The notes under the pieces were generated by a model. The model did not search any database, was not told where the DNA came from, and was given only the letters and a program-made list of their open reading frames with translations. From Clostridiaceae bacterium DTU079 (lineage in GTDB: Bacteria; Bacillota; Clostridia; Acetivibrionales; Acetivibrionaceae), in assembly GCA_001512505.1 (NCBI GenBank), contig LFSC01000028.1, positions 20,609 through 84,608 of the forward strand: DNA of 64,000 nt, written 5' to 3'. Shown piece by piece: positions 41,520 through 50,647 of the stretch; position 1 is the stretch's first letter, and each line of letters starts with the position of its first letter. Both the position numbers and the translations under genes were made by a program.

Positions 41520-43928
41520 CTATTCTTCACTTTCCCTTCCAAACCTTGCTGTAGCCAATGCATATTTTTTCAGCTTCTCATACACCAGATAGTTAATCGT
41601 TCCCGGAGGATAAGTGCCATCTTCCCCCTTCTCGCCAAACTTCATTCCTGTCAGTATTTCCATGCCCTCATCAATCGTCTTGACTGCATAGACATTAAAT
41701 TTACCTTTTTCAACCGCTTCAACCACCTCATCGTGCAGATTCAGATTTCTAATGTTACGATATGGAATTATCACACCATGAGTGCCGTCAAGACCACGCA
41801 GCTTGCACAATTCAAAATAACCCTCGATCTTTTCATTTACTCCGCCAATGGGCTGTATCTCTCCCTTTTGATTAACTGAACCGGTTACCGCAATACTTTG
41901 TTTGATGGGCACCCCCGCAAGGCTTGATAAAATAGCATAAAGCTCGGCACTGGATGCACTGTCTCCGTCAATACCGTTATAAAGCTGCTCAAAGCATAAG
42001 CTTGCAGTAAGGGATAACGGAATATCCTGGGCATACTTTTCACCGATATATCCGCTTAATATCAGAACCCCTTTTGTATGAGTGGTTCCGCTCATTTCAA
42101 CTTCTCTTTCGATATTTACTATTCCCTTTTCTCCCATAAAGGTATTTGCGGTTATCTTCGAAGGCTTTCCGAAACAATAATCACCCATATCAAGTATGCT
42201 AAGACCGTTTATCTCTCCGACAGCCTCACCCTCGGTATCAATGATTATCGTTCCGTCATTTATGAGTTCCAGAAGCTTCTTGTCATACTTATTGGATCTG
42301 TATATTTTCTCATTAATGGCTTTTTTCACATGTGAAGCCCTTACCACATCGCTTCCTTCAATCTTGGCCCATGCCGATGACTCACACAATATCTCAACAA
42401 TATCATTGAACCTGGTGGACAGCTTGCTTTGATCCTCCACAAGCCGGGAACTGTATTCCACCACTTTGGCAACCCCTGTATTGTCAAAATGGAGTGCATT
42501 TTCTCTCCTGCAAAAGGAGCTTATAAACTGGGCGAGTTTTCCGACGTTTTCTTCATTTCTTTCCATTTCAGCATCAAAATCCACCTTGATCTTAAACAGC
42601 TTTTTAAAATCCTCGTCAAATTCGTAAAGAGCCTGATGCAAATATTCGCTTCCCACTAGAATCACTTTGACCTTCAAAGGAATAGGCTCCGGCTTTAATG
42701 CGGAAACTGCGACAAGTCCCATTTGCTCCTTCATATTCTCAATTGTAATTTGCCGTGTTTTAAGAACCCTCTTTAGCGCTTCCCAAGACTGTACATTACT
42801 TAGAACGTCCTTGGCTTGAAGTATCAGATAGCCACCGTTGGCCTGGTGAAACAATCCGGCTTTTATCATCGTATAATCGGTGGTCATGGTACCGAACTCA
42901 TTTTCATATTCCAGCTTGCCAAGGAGATTGTAATAGGTGGGGTTGAAATCCACAATAACAGGAGCACCTTCGAGATTTGAGTTGTCCACCAACAAATTGA
43001 CTTTATATTTATCCGTCGGTGAACCTTCACTGCCCCTTATCCACGGTAACATTATCTGCTGTTCTTCTGTCAGCTCTTCTTCCCTAAAATCACTGAGGTT
43101 TTTAAGAATATCTTCCTGAACATTCTCTAAATAGCTGATGACTTTCTTATAGTCCTTATATTTCTCTTTCATATCATTTATCTGCATGCCTACAGCAAAC
43201 AGTGCAATTTTATTTTCCCATTCCGAAACCCTTTCTTCGGCTTCCTTCTCCACGTTTTTTATCTTTCTTATTATGTCAATGGTCTCAAGCTGAACAATGT
43301 TTGACCTTTCAGTAATCTCTTGTTTAATTTTCTCATCCAAATCTCCGTATTCTTCCTCGGTTATTACCCTGCCTTCAATTACCGGTAAAAAGTATATTCC
43401 CGTATTTGTCGTTTTAACTCTAAATCCCTGCTTTTCAGCATCTTGGTTGAGCTTTTCCAAGAGAGATGCCTTCTTTTCTTGATATTCCTTTGCTATAGCC
43501 GTCCTCTCTCTTTCATAATCCTCGCTGTCAAAAGCCCGGGTAATTTCGAGCTGCAATACCTTTATGAATTCCTCCATATCCTTTTTAAATACCTTACCCA
43601 AACCTGCCGGAAGATTTATGGCTTTAGGCTGGTTAGGATTTTCGAAATTATATATATAACACCAGTCATCCGGCACCTTTTCATCCTTTGCAATTTTTTT
43701 CACACAATTCACGGCATAACTGGTTTTTCCCGTACCGGTCATACCGCTCATAAAAATATTATAGCCCCGCGTATCTATTTTAAGGCCGAATTTCATGGCA
43801 CGGACAGCCCGTTCCTGACCGATAATATCCTCAAGGGGTTCTAACTCTGCAGTACTGGCAAAATTCAATGAACTTGGGTCACATTCCTTTCTTAGCATAT
43901 TGGCAGGTAAACCTTTGATTTGTGACAT
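41520..43928 (-). CDS. LonB-type ATP-dependent protease (COG1067)
   Basis: An 802-residue AAA+ protease. Walker A MSGMTGTGKTSYAVN lies near residue 59 in the N-terminal part, followed by a long coiled-coil insertion (about 120-290, rich in Glu/Lys). The AAA core resumes with IVDFNPTYYNLLG near 317 and GGYLILQAKDVL near 365. The C-terminal Lon protease domain (about 560-780) has the Ser in DGDSASSAELYAIL near 657 and the Lys in GGVNEKIEGYFELC near 700. This subfamily is common in clostridia; substrates are unknown. It is monocistronic, with AAAGGGGG before ATG and its own terminator. Confidence 0.94.
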   Translation of the reverse strand: MSQIKGLPANMLRKECDPSSLNFASTAELEPLEDIIGQERAVRAMKFGLKIDTRGYNIFMSGMTGTGKTSYAVNCVKKIAKDEKVPDDWCYIYNFENPNQPKAINLPAGLGKVFKKDMEEFIKVLQLEITRAFDSEDYERERTAIAKEYQEKKASLLEKLNQDAEKQGFRVKTTNTGIYFLPVIEGRVITEEEYGDLDEKIKQEITERSNIVQLETIDIIRKIKNVEKEAEERVSEWENKIALFAVGMQINDMKEKYKDYKKVISYLENVQEDILKNLSDFREEELTEEQQIMLPWIRGSEGSPTDKYKVNLLVDNSNLEGAPVIVDFNPTYYNLLGKLEYENEFGTMTTDYTMIKAGLFHQANGGYLILQAKDVLSNVQSWEALKRVLKTRQITIENMKEQMGLVAVSALKPEPIPLKVKVILVGSEYLHQALYEFDEDFKKLFKIKVDFDAEMERNEENVGKLAQFISSFCRRENALHFDNTGVAKVVEYSSRLVEDQSKLSTRFNDIVEILCESSAWAKIEGSDVVRASHVKKAINEKIYRSNKYDKKLLELINDGTIIIDTEGEAVGEINGLSILDMGDYCFGKPSKITANTFMGEKGIVNIEREVEMSGTTHTKGVLILSGYIGEKYAQDIPLSLTASLCFEQLYNGIDGDSASSAELYAILSSLAGVPIKQSIAVTGSVNQKGEIQPIGGVNEKIEGYFELCKLRGLDGTHGVIIPYRNIRNLNLHDEVVEAVEKGKFNVYAVKTIDEGMEILTGMKFGEKGEDGTYPPGTINYLVYEKLKKYALATARFGRESEE

Positions 43929-44121
43929 ACATTTTCCCCCTTTATACCAGCTATTTGAAGTCTTTAGAAAAAAAAACCGACATCATCTTACAAAATGTTT
44001 GCACAAAACCTTCCTGTTCAGATTTGATTTTAACAAAAAAATAGATTCTTACAGATTTTTACGCCATTATTCTTAAAATATTATATTCTACTCGAATATG
44101 CCAAAATCCTCTTAAATTTTT

Positions 44122-44577
44122 CTATTTATTTTCTTTCCACATTATTATCGCATCTTCACCGTTGTCCGCATAATATGCCTTTCTGAATCCTTCCTCCACA
44201 AATCCATGCTTTTTGTACAAATTTTGCGCTGCAATATTGCTTCTTCTTACTTCCAAGGTCATTCTGCTTATATCTTCTTCTTCGGCAATAATTATCAAGT
44301 TCTCAACCAGTTTGTTTCCTATGCCCTGTCTCCGGTACTCCGGGTGAACTGCTATATTTGTTATATGCCCTTCGTCACAAATCTTCCACAGCCCGGCATA
44401 ACCCACAACCTTACCGTTCACCTTTGCAACAATATACTTTGCAAACTTGTTATTTGCTACTTCCTCAGTCAGAGCATTTCTCGACCACGGAATTGTAAAA
44501 CTCAGCTTTTCCACAACCATAACATCATCAATGTCTTCTATTGTCATACGGGATATTTCAATATTGTCAAAAGCCAT
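44122..44577 (-). CDS. rimI: Ribosomal protein S18 alanine N-acetyltransferase (GNAT)
   Basis: A 151-residue GNAT enzyme. The N-terminal IEISRMTIEDIDDVMVVEKL, FTIPWSRNALTEEVANN near 27-43, acetyl-CoA loop HPEYRRQGIGNKLVENLI near 78-95, and LEVRRSNIAAQNLYKKHGFV near 108-127 match RimI. It usually sits directly after tsaB in Firmicutes; here a dockerin esterase gene of 2.5 kb separates them. It retains its own ribosome site (AAAGGTGAG). Confidence 0.93.
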   Translation of the reverse strand: MAFDNIEISRMTIEDIDDVMVVEKLSFTIPWSRNALTEEVANNKFAKYIVAKVNGKVVGYAGLWKICDEGHITNIAVHPEYRRQGIGNKLVENLIIIAEEEDISRMTLEVRRSNIAAQNLYKKHGFVEEGFRKAYYADNGEDAIIMWKENK

Positions 44578-44580
44578 TAA

Positions 44581-44905
44581 CTCTCACCTTTTATCCTTTG
44601 CGAAGCTTTTTAGAATATTATATGCGTATGAATCCTTCACTGCTAATACTGCAATTATATATTAAAAAACGAACTTAATAATTTTTCACTCCATTACCTC
44701 AAATATCTTACCATATTTTGATTCTAAATTATAGTGTTTAAAAAATCGCCATTTGATGCAAATAAACAAAAAAGTATCTGTCGTTAATACAACAAATACT
44801 TATTAAATATAAATAATATCAAGGGTTTGATTGATTTAATATTTATATCCCAAGTATAATATTAAATCATTTGGGAGGTAATAACTTACATTAAGTTTTG
44901 ACAAG
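44581..44905. other. AT-rich gap between esterase and rimI
   Basis: About 325 bases of AT-rich DNA. I see no gene. Weak AT-rich complementarity near 44805-44850 might form the esterase transcript end, but no clear terminator stem with a T run is visible. A rimI promoter would have to lie here if the operon is split. Confidence 0.4.
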
Positions 44906-47437
44906 TTAGTTTTTTAAATATTTTGAAATATCTAAATTTATTTCTCTAACACCTTCTGCCACTAACCGGGCAATCTGATTAGCTCCTTTTTCCGTAAAAT
45001 GGGTATAATCCGTATTGTTCACAGACACCATATAATATGTATATACTTCATTATAGCCCTTCGAAGTATAGTAATTCAGGCTCTTAGTCATAAGATCTAT
45101 GAGCTTGACATTCTTTTCCTGAGCCACCTGCTTCATGGCTGTGCAATAATCCGGAAAATCATTGACAAAAGAATTGTTTTTATAATTAAGCCTTGCCACA
45201 GGTGTTATCAATACCGGTATAGCTCCTTTCTGACGCGCTCCGTCTACGAATTTACCGAGATACTCTTTGTATGTCGTATATGGAGCCGCATAGCGATCGG
45301 GGTTCGATATTGTTGCATCATTATGCCCAAACTGGATAAACAAATAGTCTCCGGGCTTGATTACATTTAAAATCTCGTCCAATCTGCCTTCAACTACAAA
45401 ACTCTTAGAACTTCTTCCTGCAATTGCCTTATTGACAATTGCAATATTTGAATTGAAATAATTACCCAAAAACTGCCCCCATCCGGCTTGCGGTGCATAT
45501 GACGCTCCATAGGACTGTACAGTGGAATCTCCGGCAATGTAAATTGTAATTCTTTCATTGGATGTGGGTCCCGGTGTAACAGTAGAATCAGGGGTCGCAA
45601 CCGGATCATTTGACGGTGATACTTTTAAATAGTCAACATTGGGTCCGCCTTCAGATGCAATGGCTACCGCACGGATAACATTATTACCTTGGTTAAGCTT
45701 TACCACTACACTTGCTTCATTCCAAACAGTCCATGCTCCTGTGGAATTAAAATCCATACTTGACTTAATAACATTTCCGTTAACCACTATTTGCATAGGT
45801 CTATTGGCGGTTGTTCCGTTTGCAAACCTGAATGTAAGTGCATAGGCACCTGATGAGGATGCATTGACATTCCACTCAATATATCCGCCGACTTCATTGT
45901 AATAATTCACATATGAGTCTCCTGTATAGCCTCCGTTAACGGTTTCCAATAAAGCCTTGTATATTATGGCATCTTCAGCCTGGTATATTACTGTCTCATT
46001 TTTTTGTTTATCTGCGGGAAATTCTTTTATAACTCTTAATAAAAACCTTTTAAGCAGTGTCAAGTCCAATGAATCTATTGAACCGTCTGCATTTACATCA
46101 GCCGCCAGAGCGCCATGCTCATAAGGAAAAGAATTTATTTTCCTCAATACAAACCTTTTCAGCAACGTACAGTCCAGGGAGTCTACCGTTAAACTTCCGT
46201 CAACATCGCCATAAATAAAGCTGTTTGGAGTCGGTACTGGAGTATTTCGAGTCGGTACAGGCGTATTTGTAGGCGTCACAACGGGTGTGTTTTTAAGAAG
46301 GTCTGACAATTGTTCCGCTACAATACGGGCAAGCTGTGTAGCTCCCTCACGGTTAGGATGCAAGGTGTCATTCGGCATATAAAGTGCAAGTGTCGCATTC
46401 GGACCTATGGATGTGAAATATTGCGAGCTTAACACATTAAGGTCAACCAACCGCACGCCTTGTTCTTGAGCTACTTGTATAGTAGCATTTCTATACCATC
46501 TGCCTTGAGAATTATGTACATTGGAGGAATTAAAATCGGTAGCCCGTCCCTGAGGAGTGGATAATATCACAGTTGCACCGGTAGCCTTTGCCCTTACAAC
46601 CATATCGGTCATAATTTGCTTAAATTGTGCTTCCGTTGTTGAGTTTTTTTCATTGGTGTCATTTATACCGAATTGTAATATAAATAAGTCACCGGGCTTA
46701 AGGTATTTCATTATTGCCTCAAATTGCCCGTCATCTCTAAAACCTCTTGCGATCTGGCCCGATGAAGCCATATTTCTAATTTGAAATACGTTGGTGTCAA
46801 CAAATTTCGACAGCATCTGCCCCCAACCTGCCTGAGCACTTGAGTCCAGCGGATAATAGTTGCAGACTGTTGAATCTCCTCCAATATAAATCGTTCTGTT
46901 TGTTACCGGAATGTCGGATATCTTCTTTATTTCAAGGGCACTAAGAGTAAATGCGGTACCTGCCTTGCCCTCTGTTACCAGTATGTTTAATTGTCCGTCG
47001 GTAATAGGGATTTGAAACTTGTCCGTTGCACAGTTTCCGGTCATGTTTATTATCTGATAAACACCTTCTGCTGCCACACTGGCTCTTGAAGTGTTTCCCA
47101 AAGTGACCTTTACCTCATATAGGCCATTGTCAAGATCGACATTAAAAGTATTATCACTTTTTGTGCCGTATGCCAAAAATTGTACAGCATCACTTGTAAG
47201 ACCGCTGCCCGATGCCGTAACATTTTTCATATTCCATGGAGTATTAAAACCATAGCCCTGGGATTTATTATAAGCCGTGGAAGCACTAACACCAATATAA
47301 CCCGGTTCTACAGCACCTCCACCGAAATCAAACTTGTACTCCTTCGGAGCAGCATTAACATGAATATTCAAGAAACACCCAAGCATTGATATTACCATAA
47401 CAATGCTGACCATAAAACCTAACGCTCTTTTGCGCAT
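44906..47437 (-). CDS. Cellulosomal double SGNH/CE12-like esterase with dockerin I and CBM35
   Basis: An 843-residue secreted cellulosome component. Order: signal peptide (about 1-29); N-terminal beta-sandwich (31-175, FDFGGGAVEPGYIGV); first SGNH hydrolase with GDSTV near 187, GIND near 257 and DTLH near 357; Pro/Thr linker; dockerin I (409-470) with two loops (GDVDGSLTVDSLD, ADVNADGSIDSLD); CBM35-like module (482-610, YQAEDAIIY to GPNVDYLKVS); Pro/Thr linker; second SGNH domain with GDSTVQSYG near 635, GHND near 704 and DYTHF near 810. Both catalytic sets look intact. CE12 enzymes remove acetyl groups from pectin, rhamnogalacturonan or xylan. The dockerin lies centrally, which is rare. ATG 47437 follows GGGAGGGG. 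Confidence 0.93.
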   Translation of the reverse strand: MRKRALGFMVSIVMVISMLGCFLNIHVNAAPKEYKFDFGGGAVEPGYIGVSASTAYNKSQGYGFNTPWNMKNVTASGSGLTSDAVQFLAYGTKSDNTFNVDLDNGLYEVKVTLGNTSRASVAAEGVYQIINMTGNCATDKFQIPITDGQLNILVTEGKAGTAFTLSALEIKKISDIPVTNRTIYIGGDSTVCNYYPLDSSAQAGWGQMLSKFVDTNVFQIRNMASSGQIARGFRDDGQFEAIMKYLKPGDLFILQFGINDTNEKNSTTEAQFKQIMTDMVVRAKATGATVILSTPQGRATDFNSSNVHNSQGRWYRNATIQVAQEQGVRLVDLNVLSSQYFTSIGPNATLALYMPNDTLHPNREGATQLARIVAEQLSDLLKNTPVVTPTNTPVPTRNTPVPTPNSFIYGDVDGSLTVDSLDCTLLKRFVLRKINSFPYEHGALAADVNADGSIDSLDLTLLKRFLLRVIKEFPADKQKNETVIYQAEDAIIYKALLETVNGGYTGDSYVNYYNEVGGYIEWNVNASSSGAYALTFRFANGTTANRPMQIVVNGNVIKSSMDFNSTGAWTVWNEASVVVKLNQGNNVIRAVAIASEGGPNVDYLKVSPSNDPVATPDSTVTPGPTSNERITIYIAGDSTVQSYGASYAPQAGWGQFLGNYFNSNIAIVNKAIAGRSSKSFVVEGRLDEILNVIKPGDYLFIQFGHNDATISNPDRYAAPYTTYKEYLGKFVDGARQKGAIPVLITPVARLNYKNNSFVNDFPDYCTAMKQVAQEKNVKLIDLMTKSLNYYTSKGYNEVYTYYMVSVNNTDYTHFTEKGANQIARLVAEGVREINLDISKYLKN

Positions 47438-47455
47438 AGCATCCCCTCCCATTTT

Positions 47456-47498
47456 AATAACTTATATAAAATAAACTAAATAACTTATATAAAATAAA
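47456..47498. repeat. 20-bp perfect direct repeat upstream of the esterase
   Basis: AATAACTTATATAAAATAAA occurs at 47456-47475 and 47479-47498, 23 bases apart. It lies right before the ribosome site of the esterase gene, downstream of a possible TATAAT at 47500-47505. Each copy contains a TATATAA-like core that could act as a duplicated -10. Confidence 0.65.
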
Positions 47499-47630
47499 GA
47501 TTATATCGTGGATACCAGCGTCAAAGAAACAGCTTTATTTTCATAGATGAAATTCCCCTAAAAAATCGACTTTTTTTGTGCTTTATTGTATATATACGCA
47601 GAAGTCTATTATTTTAGAGGTACAATTTTT

Positions 47631-48344
47631 TCACTTTTTTTCATTGGACAGTTTTTTTTCATATTCCCTCTCGGCTTGGGATTTTCTAAGATAGAAGGGG
47701 ACCATATCAAAACTGCTCTCAAATTCTCCTTTTTGTGCTTTTAGATAAGCAATCTGGGCAACAGAAGAAGCCCGCTGCAGTCTTAAACTTCCCGGGGCAA
47801 ACCGGCAGCTGTCTCCCAACTCATTTTTCAGGAACTCTCCATGCAACTGTACGGCATCACCGGCAAAAATTGCTTTTTTATTTCCATCCTTTATAATTTT
47901 CACCAATTCCGTTACCGGTATTCCCATATATTCGGTTATTCTTTCCAGTGAGTTTTCCTTCCAATCATAAAGAGCAGTGTACACTTGATTGTTTCTCGCA
48001 TCCATCATGGGACAGACGGTATAACCGCTCATAGGAAAATTATATGCTATGGCATCCAATGTGGGCACACTGACAACCGGCTTGTTGAGTGCATATGCCA
48101 TAGCCTTTACCGTGGTAACTCCAATCCTAAGCCCGGTAAATGAACCCGGTCCGATCGATGCCGCAAAAACATCCATATCCTCCGGAACCAATTCCAGATC
48201 GCCAAGGATTTGCTTAATCATGGGCATGAGTGTCTGGGAATGGGTTTTTTTATGATTTAGCATATATTCTCCCAATAGTTTCTCGTCTTCCATTACGGCA
48301 ACAGCAGCCACCATTGCCGATGAATCCAGTGCCAATATTTTCAT
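47631..48344 (-). CDS. tsaB: tRNA threonylcarbamoyladenosine biosynthesis protein TsaB
   Basis: A 237-residue ASKHA-fold protein. LALDSSAMVAAVAVMEDEKL at the start, YMLNHKKTHSQTLMPMIKQI near 28-47, VFAASIGPGSFTGLRIGVTT near 59-78 and VPTLDAIAYNF near 97-107 match TsaB. With TsaD and TsaE it makes the t6A base at position 37 of ANN-decoding tRNAs. Its start overlaps the tsaE stop (TAATG). rimI, its usual follower, is displaced by the esterase gene. Confidence 0.95.
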   Translation of the reverse strand: MKILALDSSAMVAAVAVMEDEKLLGEYMLNHKKTHSQTLMPMIKQILGDLELVPEDMDVFAASIGPGSFTGLRIGVTTVKAMAYALNKPVVSVPTLDAIAYNFPMSGYTVCPMMDARNNQVYTALYDWKENSLERITEYMGIPVTELVKIIKDGNKKAIFAGDAVQLHGEFLKNELGDSCRFAPGSLRLQRASSVAQIAYLKAQKGEFESSFDMVPFYLRKSQAEREYEKKLSNEKK

Positions 48345-48826
48345 TATTTATTTTCCATCTCCTGCATTAGCTTATTTTCGTATTCGGAATATTTTTCACC
48401 GCTAAACTCTATTTGAATAACTCGGGCATCAATTCCCTGTGTAAGGTCCTTTTTTATTGTTATCCATATATTTTCACGGGGAAGTATGTCATCAATCAAA
48501 TCCGCCCACTCAATCACCACTATTCCGTCACCGTATAAATATTCCTCAAACCCGATTTCATACATTTCCTCAGGGTCCGATATTCTGTAAACATCAAAGT
48601 GATAAAAGGGAAATTTGCCTTCTTCATATTCATTGACTATGGTGAATGTGGGACTTGTTATATGCTCGCCGATACCTACGGCTTTTGCAATTCCCTTTGT
48701 GAGTATGGTTTTGCCGGTACCCAGTTCTCCTGTTATACAGACAATATCGCCTTTTTGAAGAAGCTTTCCCAGCTTCCTTCCCACTTCAATTGTCTCTTCC
48801 TGTGAAAAAGTTCTAATCTCTTTCAT
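48344..48826 (-). CDS. tsaE: tRNA threonylcarbamoyladenosine biosynthesis ATPase TsaE
   Basis: A 160-residue P-loop ATPase: Walker A GELGTGKTILTKGIAKA near residue 33, SPTFTIVNEYEEG near 58, YHFDVYRISDPEEMYEIGFE near 75-94 and VVIEWADLI near 102. It cycles ATP to regulate the TsaB-TsaD complex. It overlaps the amidohydrolase gene by 14 bases upstream and tsaB downstream, so all three are likely cotranscribed. Confidence 0.95.
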   Translation of the reverse strand: MKEIRTFSQEETIEVGRKLGKLLQKGDIVCITGELGTGKTILTKGIAKAVGIGEHITSPTFTIVNEYEEGKFPFYHFDVYRISDPEEMYEIGFEEYLYGDGIVVIEWADLIDDILPRENIWITIKKDLTQGIDARVIQIEFSGEKYSEYENKLMQEMENK

Positions 48827-50015
48827 TCTTGTTCCTTTCGTAAACCACTTTACCGTTGATAATTGTATTAACTACTCTTGTCTTCAGTTCAAAAGGATGT
48901 CCGTCAAAAATGACAATATCCGCATCCTTACCCGGTTCAATACTTCCTACCCGGTCATCTATGCCTGTAAGTTCAGCAGCATTTATTGTGATCGCCTTCA
49001 TCGCCTCAGCTTCATCCATGCCTTCCCTCACCGCCATAGCAGCAGCCAGGGACAGATATTGAATAGGCATACAGGGGTGATCCGTCATAATTGCCACCTT
49101 CACTCCGGCTTTAGCCAAAATACCGGGAGTTTTGATGCTTAAATTTCTAAGCTCGATTTTAGACCTGTCGGTAAGATACGGACCGACTATTGCCGAAACT
49201 CCCTCATCTCTTAAAATATCCGCAATAAGGTGCCCTTCAGTGCAATGTTCGATAGTCAGCTTCAAATCAAATTCTTTTGCTATCCTTATAGCGGTCAGAA
49301 TATCATCCGCCCTGTGGGCATGAGTTTTAATGGGTATTTCTTTATTGAGAACCCCCAAAAGGGCCTCCATCTTTATATCATAATCCGGCTTATCGTTCTC
49401 TTCCTTGTTCTCGTTGTATTCATCAAGTTTTTCCTTGTAATCTATGGCCTGCAGCAAACTCTCCCTCAAAATAGCCGCTGTAGCCATCCGGGTGGTGGGT
49501 GTCATCTTTCGTTCGCTGTACACGGTCTTGGGATTTTCACCGAAAGCAACCTTTATTGCCACAGGACTTTTTACAAGCATGTCTTCTATTCTCCTGCCAT
49601 AGGTTTTAAGTGCGGCAAACTGCCCACCTATTACATTGGCACTTCCGGGACCGGTAACCACGGTTGTAATACCGTTTTCATAGGCCTCAACAAAGGCCCG
49701 GTCCATATGGTAAACGGCATCTATTGCACGAAGGTGCGGAGTAACGGGGTCCGTCATTTCATTGCCGTCATCCCCTTCAAATCCCACCGAGTCTTCCCAC
49801 ATTCCCACATGGCAGTGGGCATCGATAAGTCCGGGAAGTACATATTTATCTTTTGCATCAATGACGCTTAAATTGTCCAAATCCAATATATCCGGTTTCA
49901 GTGCTGTAGGATAATCTCCCACTTCAACTATTTTTCCCTCATCGATTAAAATATAACCGTTTTCATAATCAGTGCCGGTCATTGTAATGATCCTACCGTT
50001 TTTTACAAGCAGCAT
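48813..50015 (-). CDS. Amidohydrolase (imidazolonepropionase-like, COG1228)
   Basis: A 400-residue metal-dependent hydrolase. GLIDAHCHVGMWEDSVGFEG near 62-81 gives the HxH motif; KTHAHRADDILTAIRIAKEF near 225-244 and LTIEHCTEGHLIADIL near 246-261 supply further His; VAIMTDHPCMP near 300-310 the catalytic Asp. The C-terminus returns to the beta-sandwich with SIEPGKDADIVIFDGHPFEL near 363-382. It acts on a cyclic amide, dipeptide or similar; the substrate is not readable. GGAGGT precedes ATG. It overlaps tsaE, an arrangement that may simply be operon economy. Confidence 0.92.
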   Translation of the reverse strand: MLLVKNGRIITMTGTDYENGYILIDEGKIVEVGDYPTALKPDILDLDNLSVIDAKDKYVLPGLIDAHCHVGMWEDSVGFEGDDGNEMTDPVTPHLRAIDAVYHMDRAFVEAYENGITTVVTGPGSANVIGGQFAALKTYGRRIEDMLVKSPVAIKVAFGENPKTVYSERKMTPTTRMATAAILRESLLQAIDYKEKLDEYNENKEENDKPDYDIKMEALLGVLNKEIPIKTHAHRADDILTAIRIAKEFDLKLTIEHCTEGHLIADILRDEGVSAIVGPYLTDRSKIELRNLSIKTPGILAKAGVKVAIMTDHPCMPIQYLSLAAAMAVREGMDEAEAMKAITINAAELTGIDDRVGSIEPGKDADIVIFDGHPFELKTRVVNTIINGKVVYERNKNERD

Positions 50016-50138
50016 GTCGACCTCCAGAAAGATAAATATTATTCCACAAAGGATATTTTATTATATTGCTGCAGCAATTACAATAAAGAAAAAGCACAGT
50101 TGATATCTCTATGGTTCTTTTATTTAATATGTAATAAT

Positions 50139-50555
50139 TCATTTCAAATACGGAAAAACGAAACCGCATCCAATCATCGTAACCCCAACTATAACGGCCG
50201 TGAGGGAGTTGACATACGGCGCAATTTTATTATCCGCCATGTAGAAATTCTCAATGTTATCTCTGTCATAGCAAATATCTACTTTAGACCCAATATCGTA
50301 AGTTAAAGCTTGCTTAAATGTATAATTCATATCGGTAGAGGTTATCTCTCTACCGTCAACTTTGTATTCGACCACTGCTGCACATACGGTATACGGAACA
50401 CCTTTGATATGCCTTTTTTTGGTCTCAAAACCCACCACAACTCCGGTAGTACAGATTCTGTTTCTTAATCTCCTCTTAGTAATAAAAGCGCTCACCAATC
50501 CAAAAAGTAACGCAAGCAGTCCCACCAACTTCAGTAAATCATAAAACCAGTCCAT
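50139..50555 (-). CDS. DUF3592-like membrane protein
   Basis: A 138-residue protein with a membrane helix at each end (about 7-25 and 112-133) and an extracytoplasmic or cytoplasmic beta-rich domain between. The domain carries TGVVVGFETKKRHIKGVPYT and AAVVEYKVDGREITSTDMNY, then GSKVDICYDRDNIENFY near 88-104, the usual DUF3592 pattern. Function unknown. It stands alone between the amidohydrolase and the aldo/keto reductase. Confidence 0.75.
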   Translation of the reverse strand: MDWFYDLLKLVGLLALLFGLVSAFITKRRLRNRICTTGVVVGFETKKRHIKGVPYTVCAAVVEYKVDGREITSTDMNYTFKQALTYDIGSKVDICYDRDNIENFYMADNKIAPYVNSLTAVIVGVTMIGCGFVFPYLK

Positions 50556-50647
50556 CGGTGTTAAGCCTCCTCTTTTAGCTTACATGGCATACTATGGATG
50601 CATATTATTTGCGTAATTTCTTCCTATTTATTTAATGTACCCATCTG

